Below are positions 11,971-23,300 of a DNA stretch of 64,000 nucleotides, piece after piece. Positions within the stretch are counted from its first letter, which is position 1. Each line of letters starts with the position of its first letter. The translations under genes were made by a program, and so were the position numbers. This DNA is from Hippophae tibetana. Lineage: Eukaryota; Streptophyta; Magnoliopsida; Rosales; Elaeagnaceae. The DNA lies in assembly GCA_037013495.1 (NCBI GenBank), contig CM072806.1:21899501-21963500 (forward strand), given 5' to 3'. The notes under the pieces are model-generated. The model was not told where the DNA came from. It saw only the letters and a program-made list of their open reading frames with translations, and searched no databases.

Positions 11971-14900
11971 ATGAAGGCACCCAAGAAGCCGATCCAAGCC
12001 GTATCGTCATGGGTTTGGCGACAACCCCCCAAGATCAAAGCTTTTATTGCTGTTGTTTCCGGCATTGCAGCCCTCGTAATTCTGCGGATGGTCGTCCACG
12101 ACCACGACAACCTCTTCGTCGCTGCGGAGGCTGTTCATGCCATTGGTATCTCCGTCCTCATTTACAAGCTCGTGAAGGAGAAAACTTGTGCTGGTAACTT
12201 ACCTAATTCATTTCCAATTCAATGCTAACGACTTTCTGTGAATCATCTGTAGCTCAATTTTATTTTTATTGGAATAGGAACGTTAGATTTGGTTTAGGGA
12301 TTTTTATGTATGGGATTGGGAAGAATCCCAATTTAATGTTTAAGGAATTTTCCTGAGGGTCAATTGCTACATAATTTACATATTTGCAATGTCCGTTCAG
12401 TTGATCATTATGTTTCTTTAGCTGATGTTTTTTTTCTTTTCAACCGATTGGAGTTAAGCAAATTGAAAGGAATGTACTAACAAATACTCAAAAGGAATTG
12501 CAATCTGTATTGTTATTGAATGAATAATGAGTAATACATTTGTATATAGGCATTACAGAAGCTTGTGGAAGTAGTAGAATACTAGACTACAAGCATATCA
12601 TTAACTAACTAACTAACTTTTATATTGTACATAACAATACTACACTAGAATGTAAGGAGTTGCCTCAGTTGTGTTAAAAACACTTCTTCTGTTTTTTTTT
12701 AATAATTATATTTTCATGTTAGAGTAAATTTTATGCAATACACTGTTGATTTACTTGATAAAGGCTTCATAGGCTATTAATTGGTAGAAATTCCCATCAC
12801 ATCAAAATTTTAAGGTTTCATTCCCTGAGATTCTTTCTTTCTTCGTCTATGCTGTTCTTTTTTCATTTAATTCGTATCTGCTTTTAGGAAAGTCAATTAT
12901 CTTGTAACTGAATACTTTTATTTCCCCTGACTACAGGACTTTCACTGAAATCACAGGAACTTACGGCTATGTTTCTAGTTGCTAGATTATACTGCAGTTT
13001 TGTCATGGAATATGATATACACACCATACTTGACAGTGCTACATTGGTTACAACCCTTTGGGTTATTTATATGATTCGTTTCAAACTGAAGTCTAGTTAC
13101 ATGGAAGACAAAGACAACTTTGCCATTTATTATGTGGTAAGTACTCATTTGTGCTCCATAGGTTTAAATTATCTGCTATAAATCTTGGCTTTTAAGTAAA
13201 TGGCATCATGCCTTTTGCTTTGTTCATGTCAGTTTTTAGCTTGCATACTGCAACTATTGGCATGTAATGCTTCCTGTTTGGTTTTCATAACTAATATCAT
13301 GAGGATCTGTATATTGTTTTACATATCTCATCCTAAAATGAAAAAAAGGAAAAATTAAAGAAAGTTAAAATATCATTCTGTTTACAAAGTGGTGCAAGTT
13401 TTTCCTTTGTGGGGAAAGGGACTCTGGGCAGGAAGCATTTTATTTTATTTTTAACGTTCTTCTGCAAACCATGTTAGAATTAGCTCCTCTAGAACCCCTG
13501 AAAATTGATAATGAGCCTCGTCATAATGGTTGCAACTTGCAATAGCTTGGAGAGGGGAGTGCTCTGATAATTGTGTGGTAGAAGTACTACTAGTTCAGAA
13601 GGGTTTATGCAGTTTTTTCATCCATTTTATTTACCTTTTACAAATTTTTATATGTTTCTTTATGACCTCAATTTAGGTTATACCTTGTGTTGTGCTATCT
13701 TTAGTCGTCCATCCCTCTACACAACATCATATATTCAACAGAATTTGCTGGGCTTTCTGTGTTTATCTGGAAGCTGTTTCCGTTCTACCTCAGCTCAGGG
13801 TCATGCAGAATACAAAGGTAAAATATAATGAATGCTACCTATTTTTAAGTTACTCTTGTAAAGATTTAAGATTTTTTTACAGAGAGAATTATGTATGCAA
13901 AGGTGAACCAATAAGCAAAAATCTTTTGACCTATCTGCTTCAAGGAAAGAAAAGAAGAAAAGAAAATGGTTTAGTTGATCTCTATACAATTATGTCTTCT
14001 CATCGTTTTTCTATTTCACACAAATTTTCAGATTGTCGAACCATTTACGGCACATTATGTGTTTGCACTGGGTATAGCAAGATTCTTGAGTTGTGCACAT
14101 TGGGTTCTCCAGGTTTGATAATGACCTTTAAATCTCTCTACTGTAATTTCTAGGCTACATTTGTTGAGAAAAGAGATTCGTTTATACGCACACAAACAAC
14201 TATTTGGAATTTGTGAATTAGTCATAATTACCCGCTCTGTTTTCTTTTGATGGTTCCTAGTGATACTAGGATTGGGCTGTTCTGGTCCTACAAGGGAGTC
14301 TTGAAACAAGGGTGTTATTATATGGCATCTGAAATATATATATATATAATTTACAAATATATCACCAAACATGCAAGTGGTAAACATATCATCTTATTTT
14401 ATCGAGTAACAAAAATAGCATTCAAGTATTACAAGTGTACAAATCTAAAACTATTTTGACAAATTTTCCATTAAATTTTTTATTATTAATACAAATTTAC
14501 TATTAAATTTCTTATTAATGGTATAAATTTATCATTAAATTTACCACAAAAAGTATAACGTAACAAAAAAAACATAGTGGTCCATTTGTACCATTAATTA
14601 TAATTGAATGTTATTTTTATCACTTGATATAGATAGATAATATGTTTGCAATTTATGCGAAAATTCGATAATATATTTGTTAATAACCTGGCTAAGGAAG
14701 GCAAAAGTAGAAAGACTGCATTATCTATACATCATGGGGCTGACTATCAATTAGAAACATTTGTATTTCTTCTCCCTATTGGCGGCAGCGGCTGCTGCAT
14801 GTGTTGTTAAATCGTGGATGATACAAGTAAATTAAAATGCACTTCATCTTTCCTGAAATGCATGATAAAGCATCAATATCATTTTTGCAAAAGAACTTGT

Positions 14901-15296
14901 CGTGCACTGTTGCATGGGTGAAATCACCTACTCGATCACTTCTTATGTACTAGTAAATTGGTTTTATCTAATTGTCTGAAAAAATAAAAAAATAAAAAAA
15001 TTGGTTTATCTAAAAGTATGATAACTTGTTTGACATAGGTAGTGGATACTCGAGGACGATTACTGACTGCTTTGGGTTATGGGTTGTGGCCGTCTACGGT
15101 ACTCATTTCAGAAATTGTCCAGACATTCATTCTTGCAGATTTTTGTTACTATTTTGTCAAAAGGTAGGCAAGCTTTTTGTTTAGCAACATGTCATGTTTC
15201 TATGATATATTCTGATCATTTTTCTAATCATACTCTTCTTAATGCAGCCTCGTTGGTGGACAACTTGTTCTACGCTTACCCTCTGGAGTGGTATAA
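11971..15296 (+). CDS. ER lumen protein-retaining receptor (KDEL receptor/ERD2)-like protein
   Basis: Six coding exons with canonical GT/AG introns: 11971-12193, 12937-13136, 13677-13817, 14032-14112, 15039-15163 and 15248-15296. They join in frame to 819 bp, 272 residues plus stop. The product is a multi-pass membrane protein of the ER retention receptor family, which cycles between Golgi and ER and recognises C-terminal K/HDEL signals. Family marks visible are the 'LSLKSQELTAMFLVARLY' block (about residues 76-93), 'YLEAVSVLPQLRVMQ' (about 171-185) and 'AHYVFALGIARF' (about 194-205). The protein is about 60 residues longer than classical 212-215-residue ERD2. It has an extra N-terminal hydrophobic helix (about residues 24-41) after a basic start, which is typical of the plant ERD2-like subgroup. 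Whether this subgroup binds HDEL ligands like true ERD2 is less certain. No damage is seen, and the start is the first ATG in a good context. Confidence 0.93.
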
Positions 15297-16496
15297 GTTT
15301 AAACCTAACAGCTCTATTATTCAAGAACAGAATAGCCCATTCAAAACGACTTGAATTTGGAAATGGTGTCAATCGCTCCTATTGTCTAATATTTGAGTTT
15401 GTGATCCTAGGATCACACTGGTTACTGGTGAGGAAACTGTTAGTGTATACAAAGGGAATTGATATTTTCAAATAAACATTAATGTTAGAGTATTTAAATA
15501 TTTTATCTCAAAATTTAATGTTTTAGGATTTCTAAAAGTAGAAATATTGTTCTGGTAATAGCAAAATATGTTCTGGCAATATGGCTATCTTATATATAGA
15601 AAAAAAAGTCTCACCTTATATATTAGTGTAATGTTTATAAATAGTATGAGATTTATTTATTTTTTAATTATTTTTTAAGATTGATTGTTTCATATTGTTT
15701 TATATTATATAAAATTTACATGGTATTAAAATGTCTATTAATGAGTTAAGAAAAAAATTAATGGATTTAAAAAAAATACTTGAGTTTTGTAAAAGGAAAA
15801 AACAAGTAATTTAAATATGTTAAAAATACAAAGTATAAATTAAATAATTTATATTTTTAGAGATATGTAGTATATAAAAAGAACGGCTTATATTTATGAA
15901 AAAGACATTAGTGTAATGTGTGCTATTTTTTTAAGTTAATTTTTAGAATTGGATTTCTAATATGATTTATGCAATTTATAAAAATTATAGGATTGAATAA
16001 TTGAGATTTTTTGTGTGTTTTTAATGACGTTTTGGCTGTTACATGTTAATTAGCAATCAATAGACTATTTTACGTTACTTTAGTATTTAAAAGATTAATG
16101 TTAACTTTTAAAATTGTAAACAATTCTTCTTCAACTAATTGAACTATATTCGAACTAAACAAGACATCTGATTTATCAAAGTTGATATGTTGGTTAGATG
16201 CACGTTCATAGATATGTAATATTCTTTTAACTATTGACGCTATTCCACATAGTTATTACAAAAAAAATAAAAAAATCTTTAGCAAAAAATAAATGTGATA
16301 CACTTGTTCAAAACAAATTAACACTAATAATTTTTTTTGTTCATTTTAACTTGTCCAAATAGTGATGATAATTCCTCTCAATATAATAAAAATAAATATG
16401 TATTAATAGGATTACCCTCACAAGTCTCAGGTTAATCAAATATCACTTATAATAGCTTCATTAATATTTATAACATAATTTATTATTGTAGCTCCA
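15297..16496. other. 3' flank and AT-rich intergenic region
   Basis: It contains the 3' untranslated region of the ERD2-like gene and then AT-rich sequence. No further exon, RNA gene or repeat end is recognised. Confidence 0.5.
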
Positions 16497-16529
16497 TTAA
16501 TATTTATAACATAAGTTATTATCGAAATA

Positions 16530-16710
16530 TATTGATAAATCAAAGCCCATTCGACTAAGAGTCCTAATTGCATAATCCAACTCTATTTTGTCATATGTTT
16601 TATTTATATTAAACTTTAAGACAATACTACATTTCTTTAGCTTAGAATGCCTAATAGAGTTATCAATAATTTGCCTTCCCCCGGATAAATGTGATTTATG
16701 CTTCATCAAT
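16530..16710 (-). mobile_element. LINE (non-LTR) reverse transcriptase fragment
   Basis: The minus strand reads SGGRQIIDNSIRHS, followed by KLKKCSIVLKFNINKTYDKI, then LDYAIRTLSRMGFD. This matches the LINE RT block 'F.xGRQI.DN...K..GI.LKLDI.KAYDRV.WD.L...L..MGF'. It covers only about 55 residues of RT, including the D of the first catalytic motif region (N-K-T-Y-D here). It is a small relic with no ends visible. A TRIM element lies 12 bases beyond it. Confidence 0.65.
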
Positions 16711-16721
16711 GAATCCTAACA

Positions 16722-17063
16722 TGTTGATTCATCTGGGTCTAACTTTATCCCTGAAAACGCGCTTACAAGGGTGATGATTGCCTAGGCTTATAAACCAGCT
16801 CTTATGTTGGTCCTTGGTCGATGTGGGATTCCTCAACACTCCCCCTCACATCGACTGTGTCGACGGACGGTGGTAGTCTTATTGTTGCCATGGGTGTAAG
16901 TGCAGGATAGCTCTTCTCCACCGTCAAGGGTCCTGCTTTGATACCATGTTGATACACCTGGGCCTAACTCTACCCCTGAAAACGTGCTTACAAGGGTGAG
17001 GACTGCACAGGCTTATAAACCAACTCTTATGCTGGTCCTTGGTCGATGTGGGACTCCTCAACA
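16722..17063 (-). mobile_element. TRIM (terminal-repeat retrotransposon in miniature), structurally complete
   Basis: Two 117-bp direct terminal repeats, 16722-16838 and 16947-17063, flank a 108-bp interior. On the minus strand each begins TGTTGAGGA and ends CAACA. Directly after the upstream repeat (minus strand) is a primer-binding site, TGGTATCAAAGCAGG (about 16932-16946), which resembles the initiator-Met tRNA complement. Just before the downstream repeat is a purine tract, GTGAGGGGGAG (about 16839-16850). It has no coding capacity, as expected for the family. The repeats differ at a modest number of positions (roughly a tenth by eye), so it is of moderate age. I see no convincing 5-bp target duplication (TAACA against CGTAT). 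Confidence 0.9.
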
Positions 17064-18020
17064 CGTATATTTCAAACTTTTTGTCATAACTTTCCCATGT
17101 GTCTTCATCAGACTTTCAAGATTCAAATCAATCCCGGCAAAAAGATTTCAGCTCTTCTCATAGATATAAACTACACGATTTCATAAGCGCATTTAGTTAG
17201 TTAAAATTTATAGATAATTTTTTTTTAAGTTTAAAAAATATATTAATTAATTATAAATAATATTATTTTAATAATTTTTATTCGTATAATTAAAATATAA
17301 TTGAAATTGTTATAAAATTATTTTTAAAAATTAATAATAATAATATTATATATATATATATGATTTTAAAAAAATTATTAAATTATTAAAATAAATAGTT
17401 ACTAACAACATGTATTAAAATTAATATTTTGTAATTTTTTGCTTCATATAAACTATAATTATAACATTGTTAAATATTTCAGTTTTAATGATGTTTAATG
17501 ATTATATAAAAAATAATTTTAATAAAAATTATTTAAATAATATTATTTGTATTTAATTAATTTTTTTAAATCTTACTACTCACTTAAGATACTTGTTGGC
17601 ACATTTATCTTAAAACAAATATAAAATAAGAAAATTATATAAAATAACATTATTAAAACTTAAAATAACAAAACTAATATTATAATAAGATTGAACGTGA
17701 TTAAATTAAAATATATTCAACATTGAATATGGTTATGGTTGTAGTTTAATTAAAACGATTCTTAATTGAATAACTTTTAATTTAAAATAATAGACTCTAT
17801 ATTTTTATAATAATAAAAATATGTGAAGTGAATACAAATCGTATTATTTTTATGATTATAAGTTTTAAAAGTATATTTCTATGTTTTTTTAACAATATTT
17901 TTAAAATAAGAAAACCAAATTTAAGCTTTTGAACTTTAATTCATAGAAAATAAACTAAAATTCATTTAACGGGAAAAAATTAATGAATCTAGATAGATAA
18001 GAGTATAGATATATCTATGG
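17064..18020. other. AT-rich intergenic region
   Basis: Very AT-rich, with runs of simple T/A sequence. I recognise no gene, exon or repeat end. Confidence 0.5.
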
Positions 18021-18033
18021 ATGTTGCTACTGG

Positions 18034-18063
18034 TTGACATGGGTATATAAATCGTGTTACATT
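18034..18063 (+). promoter_or_regulatory. Relic plastid psbA promoter inside nuclear plastid DNA
   Basis: TTGACA (-35 type) is at 18034-18039, a TATATAA motif is at 18044-18050, and TACATT stands where the plastid -10 TATACT would be (18058-18063). It is followed by 'gttgaataacaagc' and, just before the psbA ATG, 'aaataaaccaaaattttatc'. The same order and spacing are known from dicot plastid psbA promoters and leaders. It is a bacterial-type promoter in nuclear DNA and is not expected to be active there. Confidence 0.8.
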
Positions 18064-18158
18064 GTTGAATAACAAGCTTTTATTAGTTATTTTTTTTAGA
18101 GAATTTATATGCTTTGGAGTCTCTAATGATTAATGATTAAATAAACCAAAATTTTATC

Positions 18159-18833
18159 ATGATTAAAATTTTAGAGAGATGCAAAGGCGAAAGGGTCGCT
18201 TCTATAATTGGATAATTAACACTAAAAATCGTCTTTATATTAGATGGTATGGTGTTTTGATGATCCTGACCTTATTGACCGTAATTTATGTATTTATCAT
18301 TGCATTCATTGTTGACCCTCCAGTAGACATTGATAGTATTCGTGAACCTATTTCTAGATCTCTACTTTATGGAAATAATATTATTTCTGGTGCCATTATT
18401 CTTACTTTTGCAGCAATTGGTTTACATTTTTAACCAATATAGGAAACAGTTTTCGTTGATAAATGGTTATATAATGGTGGTCCTTATGAGCTAATTGTTC
18501 TACATTTTTTACTTGGTGTAGCTTGTTATATGAGTCGTGAGTGGGAATTTCGTTTTCGTCTAGGTATGTAACCTTGGATTTTTGTTGTATATTTAGCTCT
18601 TGTTACAATTGCTACTGCTATTTTCTTGATCTATCCAATCGATCAAAGAAGCTTTTTTGATGGTATGTCTCTAAAAATATACTTTCAATTTCATGATTGT
18701 ATTTCAAGTTGAGTACAACATCCTTATGCACACATTTCACAATGTTGGGTGTAACTGGTGTATTTGATGGCTCCTTATTCAATACAATGTATGATTCCTT
18801 AATAACCTTCAGTTTTATCAGGGAAACAAGATC
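18159..18833 (+). pseudogene. Nuclear copy of plastid psbA (photosystem II D1 protein), decayed
   Basis: It starts at the psbA ATG (18159) behind the psbA leader and promoter. It runs with recognisable similarity to about codon 235 of the 353-codon gene, ending near the 'IRET' block at 18820-18833. Clear stretches include 'ENRLYIGW'-like [55 protein letters not shown] and IFLIYP. It is a pseudogene. There is a small deletion about ten codons in that shifts frame against the ATG, several stops after GLHF, and the last third is missing. Most amino-acid changes (G to R or S, P to L, A to V, S to F) are those made by C-to-T or G-to-A transitions. It is an old plastid-to-nucleus transfer (NUPT). 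Confidence 0.93.
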
Positions 18834-20339
18834 GATGAACTTCCAGGGGATTGATTAAAATGAAACCGCTTCAATTACTCAAATTACATACTAAAACATT
18901 GAAATAGTTTGGCACATATTTATTATTAATATGTCTTTTTACTAAAAGCGTGTGTAAAATATTTCTGAAAGTTGAAAAAAGTTTGCCAGACTTTTCAAGG
19001 ATTAACATTACCAGGCGGAGACATGCATTTTAGGAGGGTACGTGCCCTTATTAATTTTTATAAATATATATTTTTTAATACTTGTATGTTCTTAATATTA
19101 TTTTTTATATAATTGATATATTTAAAGTTTTGACATGTTTTTATAGACATTTATATCTCATATTACATTTTTTTCTATGTTTATATTTTAAATTCTTCAA
19201 CATTTTAAATAACACTAGCTTCTCTCCGGTATGCTAAAGTACTTAGGTTATGTTTGGATCTTATTTTGCATGGGAAAAATGATGAGAAGAATATGAGCAC
19301 TAAAAAAAGGGGAATTTTTTTTTCAAATGATACATCTTACTTATGAGTTGATTACTACTAGTAATATGAATACAAGAGTTTTAAAAAAATTCTTAAAAAT
19401 TTTAAACATTTATTCTCTCCTTTTTGTGAATCTAATATTTGTCTTATCATATGGTTTGTGTAATGATTAGAGGCTAAAATTTATATTTTTTTTTGTTTCA
19501 AATCATTGATTGAAATCACATAAATATCAATATCGTTTCATAAAAAAAATTATCTTACCATTTTTTTCCATTTCATGTTATCTCTTTTTTGTCAACCTCA
19601 TATTTTTCTTACCATTTTTTTTCCAATTCAAATCTATATTCCAAACAGAGAGTTAGTATTTTTTTTAATTAAAATATGGCCTAATTTGAATCCACAGTCG
19701 CAAATCACCGTTAGATAAAAAAAGAGATGTTCAAACCAACAATTCTTGACAATAAGAGCTATTCTCTTCATTTTTTCCTCGTCTATTTTACTCTTTTTTC
19801 ATCAAATATTGTGGCTTTTTTAGAATAAATCAAATTTTGAAAATTTAATTTGAATTCTTTATTATTATTTTTTAGTACAATATAACTAGTTTCTTTAAAT
19901 ATTTTTATTTTTATTTTTATTCACAAATTTTATTTTTAAATGTTTCTTTTATTAGTCTTTTAATAAAAATAAGTGAAATTTTTCTTTAATTTCATAAAAA
20001 TAATTCACTCATAGTTTACTCTAATAAAAAGTTACAGGTTACTTCACTTAAATAGTATTATATATATCAAATTATTGTATAAATAAGTTACATGTTATTT
20101 ATTGATTAAAATTAAAGTTGATATGTATGATAATAAAATAATTATATAATCACATAATAATATATATTAATTAAATTATACTATATAAATTGATATGTGT
20201 AAATAAAAATAATTTTGAAAACATAGGCTATGAACGAAGAAAACTATGATATCCATATCGATATAAACTGAATGATATTTATTAATATAAATATATTACA
20301 GAGAGTATTAGTGGAACTTACAAACAGAAAAATATATGA
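18834..20339. other. AT-rich intergenic region with a possible eroded MITE
   Basis: No gene. At about 19240-19650 the segment begins near 'ggttatgtttggat' and ends near 'tccaaacagagag', a partial inverted match seen in many plant MITEs. The termini are too imperfect to define a family. Confidence 0.3.
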
Positions 20340-23300
20340 AATTATTCGGATGCTAAATTTAGAAGTCTATGAGCCTTATATAGATAAATAGGTTCATTTA
20401 AAAAACAAAATACAATAATTCACAAGATAAGTCTAGTAAGACTTTTCTTAAAAGCAAATGCTCTCCAATATGAAGAGTGTGCCCTTTGTCTGGTAGTGTG
20501 TCCCTGTTTAAGTTTTGGAGTCGTCCGTCCAGAGTGCTTTATGGGTTCCTTTAATGTTGGACACTTTCTTTAGTGGGTAGTTGGCTTGACTGTTAGCTTG
20601 AGCTGGCCATCTGTAAGTCACTTTCAGAAGGCTCTAGATTTAATTTTTCATTAGAGTCTGTGGAGCTTTCTTCTTCTTCATAACATAATTTCTCTAATTT
20701 TTTAGAGATATACTTGTCACTTTTTTTATTTTCTTTTAGGGTTTCTATAACAATTTCTACTTTAGTTTTACCCTTTAGTGATTTAGGGTCAGTAGTTTCT
20801 TTCACTTTGAGTGCTTGGAATAATTCAATAATTTTAACATTATCAAACTGTTCTAGTGGAGTTTTATCCCACCATCTTCCTCATGATCGTCTTATAAGAC
20901 AATAGATTTCATCCCAATGAGTTACTGCATAATCTCATTTCCATATCCATGGGACTTTATATAATGCAAAGAAGAACAATAATGAATGATCTTCATTTAT
21001 GGTAGAGTTTAAATTAAACTCTTCAAATATTATAAAGGCTTCTAAAACCTTTTGAGGAAATATATCTTTAGTTGGTCCAAAAAATGAGAACCAATCTATG
21101 AACCAAGTAGGAAAACCATTAAAGGTATAATGATCCCCTGTTAAAAACTGGATAAACCACATATGTATTTTCTTTGAGCTTTAATAGAAGAGTGTGTTTT
21201 CCCACGCCTGTATACAATCAAAATAGTCATATGAGATTGGATTCATCCGTTTATTTTTAAATCTTTCTCTAACGAATAAGTTAGAATTCCAATATGATTT
21301 AGATAAAATATTTTTTTATCTTAAAAGTTGAATAAGCAATTTCATGAGAATTTCTCATATTATGAATTATATCAACCGAATTAGTTTCTTTTAAGATTAA
21401 TTCAAAATATTCCCTGGACTTAGGGATAGTATTTTCTGGTAAATTATCTTTAAGATATATATTAGCTACCTGTTCAGGTGATTTGGTCATATCTTCATCT
21501 TCAACCTTCAACTGAGATGATAGATTTATGGGTGATCTTATGTCATTTGTACTCCTTTTGAGGAGCCTTTTTCTTTCTTTAGTGCCTGAAGATAATTTTT
21601 TTTCTTCATGGCCCTGTAAGTATTCCCTAATGAGGAAATCTGGAAGTGAGTTCTCTTCTCTCTTAATATATTCGATATCAAAATCGAATATAGATAGGAT
21701 GACTTACCACCTAGTAAAAACCTGTTTTGATGCTAGATTTTTGACGTCTTTCTGAAGTACTTCTTTAATACTTTTACAATCAATTCTAAATAAAAACTTC
21801 TTATTTAGAAGGTCGTCTTAGAATTTAGTAATACTCAGAACAATGGCTAATATTTCTTTTATGATTATAGAATAATTTTTCTAAGCTAGTTTACAGGTGC
21901 CTGAGGTATAGAATGCTTCCATAGCCTAACTCCACAGCATCAGTCTCCACTATTTTTGGAGCTTCAGGATCAGATAAAGCTAGGCATGGGAGCTCTTTAG
22001 CTCAAAGCTTGATCTTTTGGACAGTTGTTATGCAAGTTGTATTCTATTCTAGGGGATTCTTTTTTAGTCTTTGAAATAATGGGCTGGCATCTTGAGTAAG
22101 ATTTTTATAAAAATCTGCAATATAATTAAGATTCCCTAAGAATCTTTGCAACAGTTTCTTGTCTTTTATTTCATCTGGAAACTTTTCTGCAAAGACTATT
22201 GATCTCTCAATAGGACTTATAAGTCTATGTTCTATGTTATGGCCCAAGAACCTTACTTGGGCCTAAAATAGCTTCATCTTTTTAGATGATACAACAAGCC
22301 CATTAGACTTAACTATTTTAGAAAACACTTCTAAGTGTTTCCACTGTTGATCTACTATATTTGAGTAGACTAGAACATCGTCTATGTAGACAATAATGAA
22401 CCCTAAATAAGGGTTGAAAATATCATTCATAATTCTCCGGTATTCACTTGGGGTATTCTTAAGCCCAAATGGCATAACATTCCATTCATAAAGCCCAAAT
22501 GGAACAGTAAATCCTATTTTGTAGCGATCTTTTTTTGCTACTTGTATTTGCCAGTATCCACTTTTCATATCGAATTTAGAGAATACTAGAGCTTTGTTTA
22601 ATCGACTAAGTAAGTATTTTTTATTGGGTAATAGATATCTTATCCATCTAAGTACCTTATTTAGGGGCTTATAATTAATCACGAGTCGAGGAACTCCTCT
22701 CTCAATTTCAGCACTATTCTTCACATAGAATGCTGGGCAGGACCAAGGAGAAGTACTGGGCCTTATTAACTTCTTTTTTAGAAGGTCTTTTATTTCCTGC
22801 TTACATATGAGTAAGTGTCTTTCATTCATTTGGATGGGCCTGACCTTTGTATTGATTTGGGCCTCTGTAAAGTTAGGTTCATATGGAAATTCTACTACAT
22901 GTTTCTTTCTTTCCCAAAATGCACTAGGGATTTCAGCGCATATTTCTTTTTCAAATTTCTCTTTGAGAGATTGAATTTTCTCTTGTATTTCTTTAGAGAA
23001 AATATTCTGCTGAATTGTTTTAAAATTAATTTCTTCTTTTAAGGAAAAAAAGAAAATTTTCCTTTTCATTAATCTTACCTTTGAGGCAATTTATTTCATG
23101 TATCTGAGGTTCTTTTGTGAACTTGAAAATAATAGGATATCCATCAATTTTTGTTTTAATCCCTTCTGTAGTAGTTTTGAAAGGATATAGCATATTGATG
23201 AATGGTGTGCATAGAATTACCATTCTTGATAATTCTTTACTTAGTAAAAATGTAATTTCTAGGCATACTCCATTGTTACATACAGCTGCATTAGAAAGCT

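Noticed and set aside
12009-12197. Second frame over exon 1 of the ERD2-like gene, and its antisense frame
   Set aside because: They are shadows of the real exon. The GC-rich start of the gene keeps other frames open.
13692-14153. 153-codon + strand reading frame
   Set aside because: It starts inside exon 3 of the ERD2-like gene in the coding frame but then reads through the intron into exon 4 in another frame. The spliced six-exon model accounts for it.
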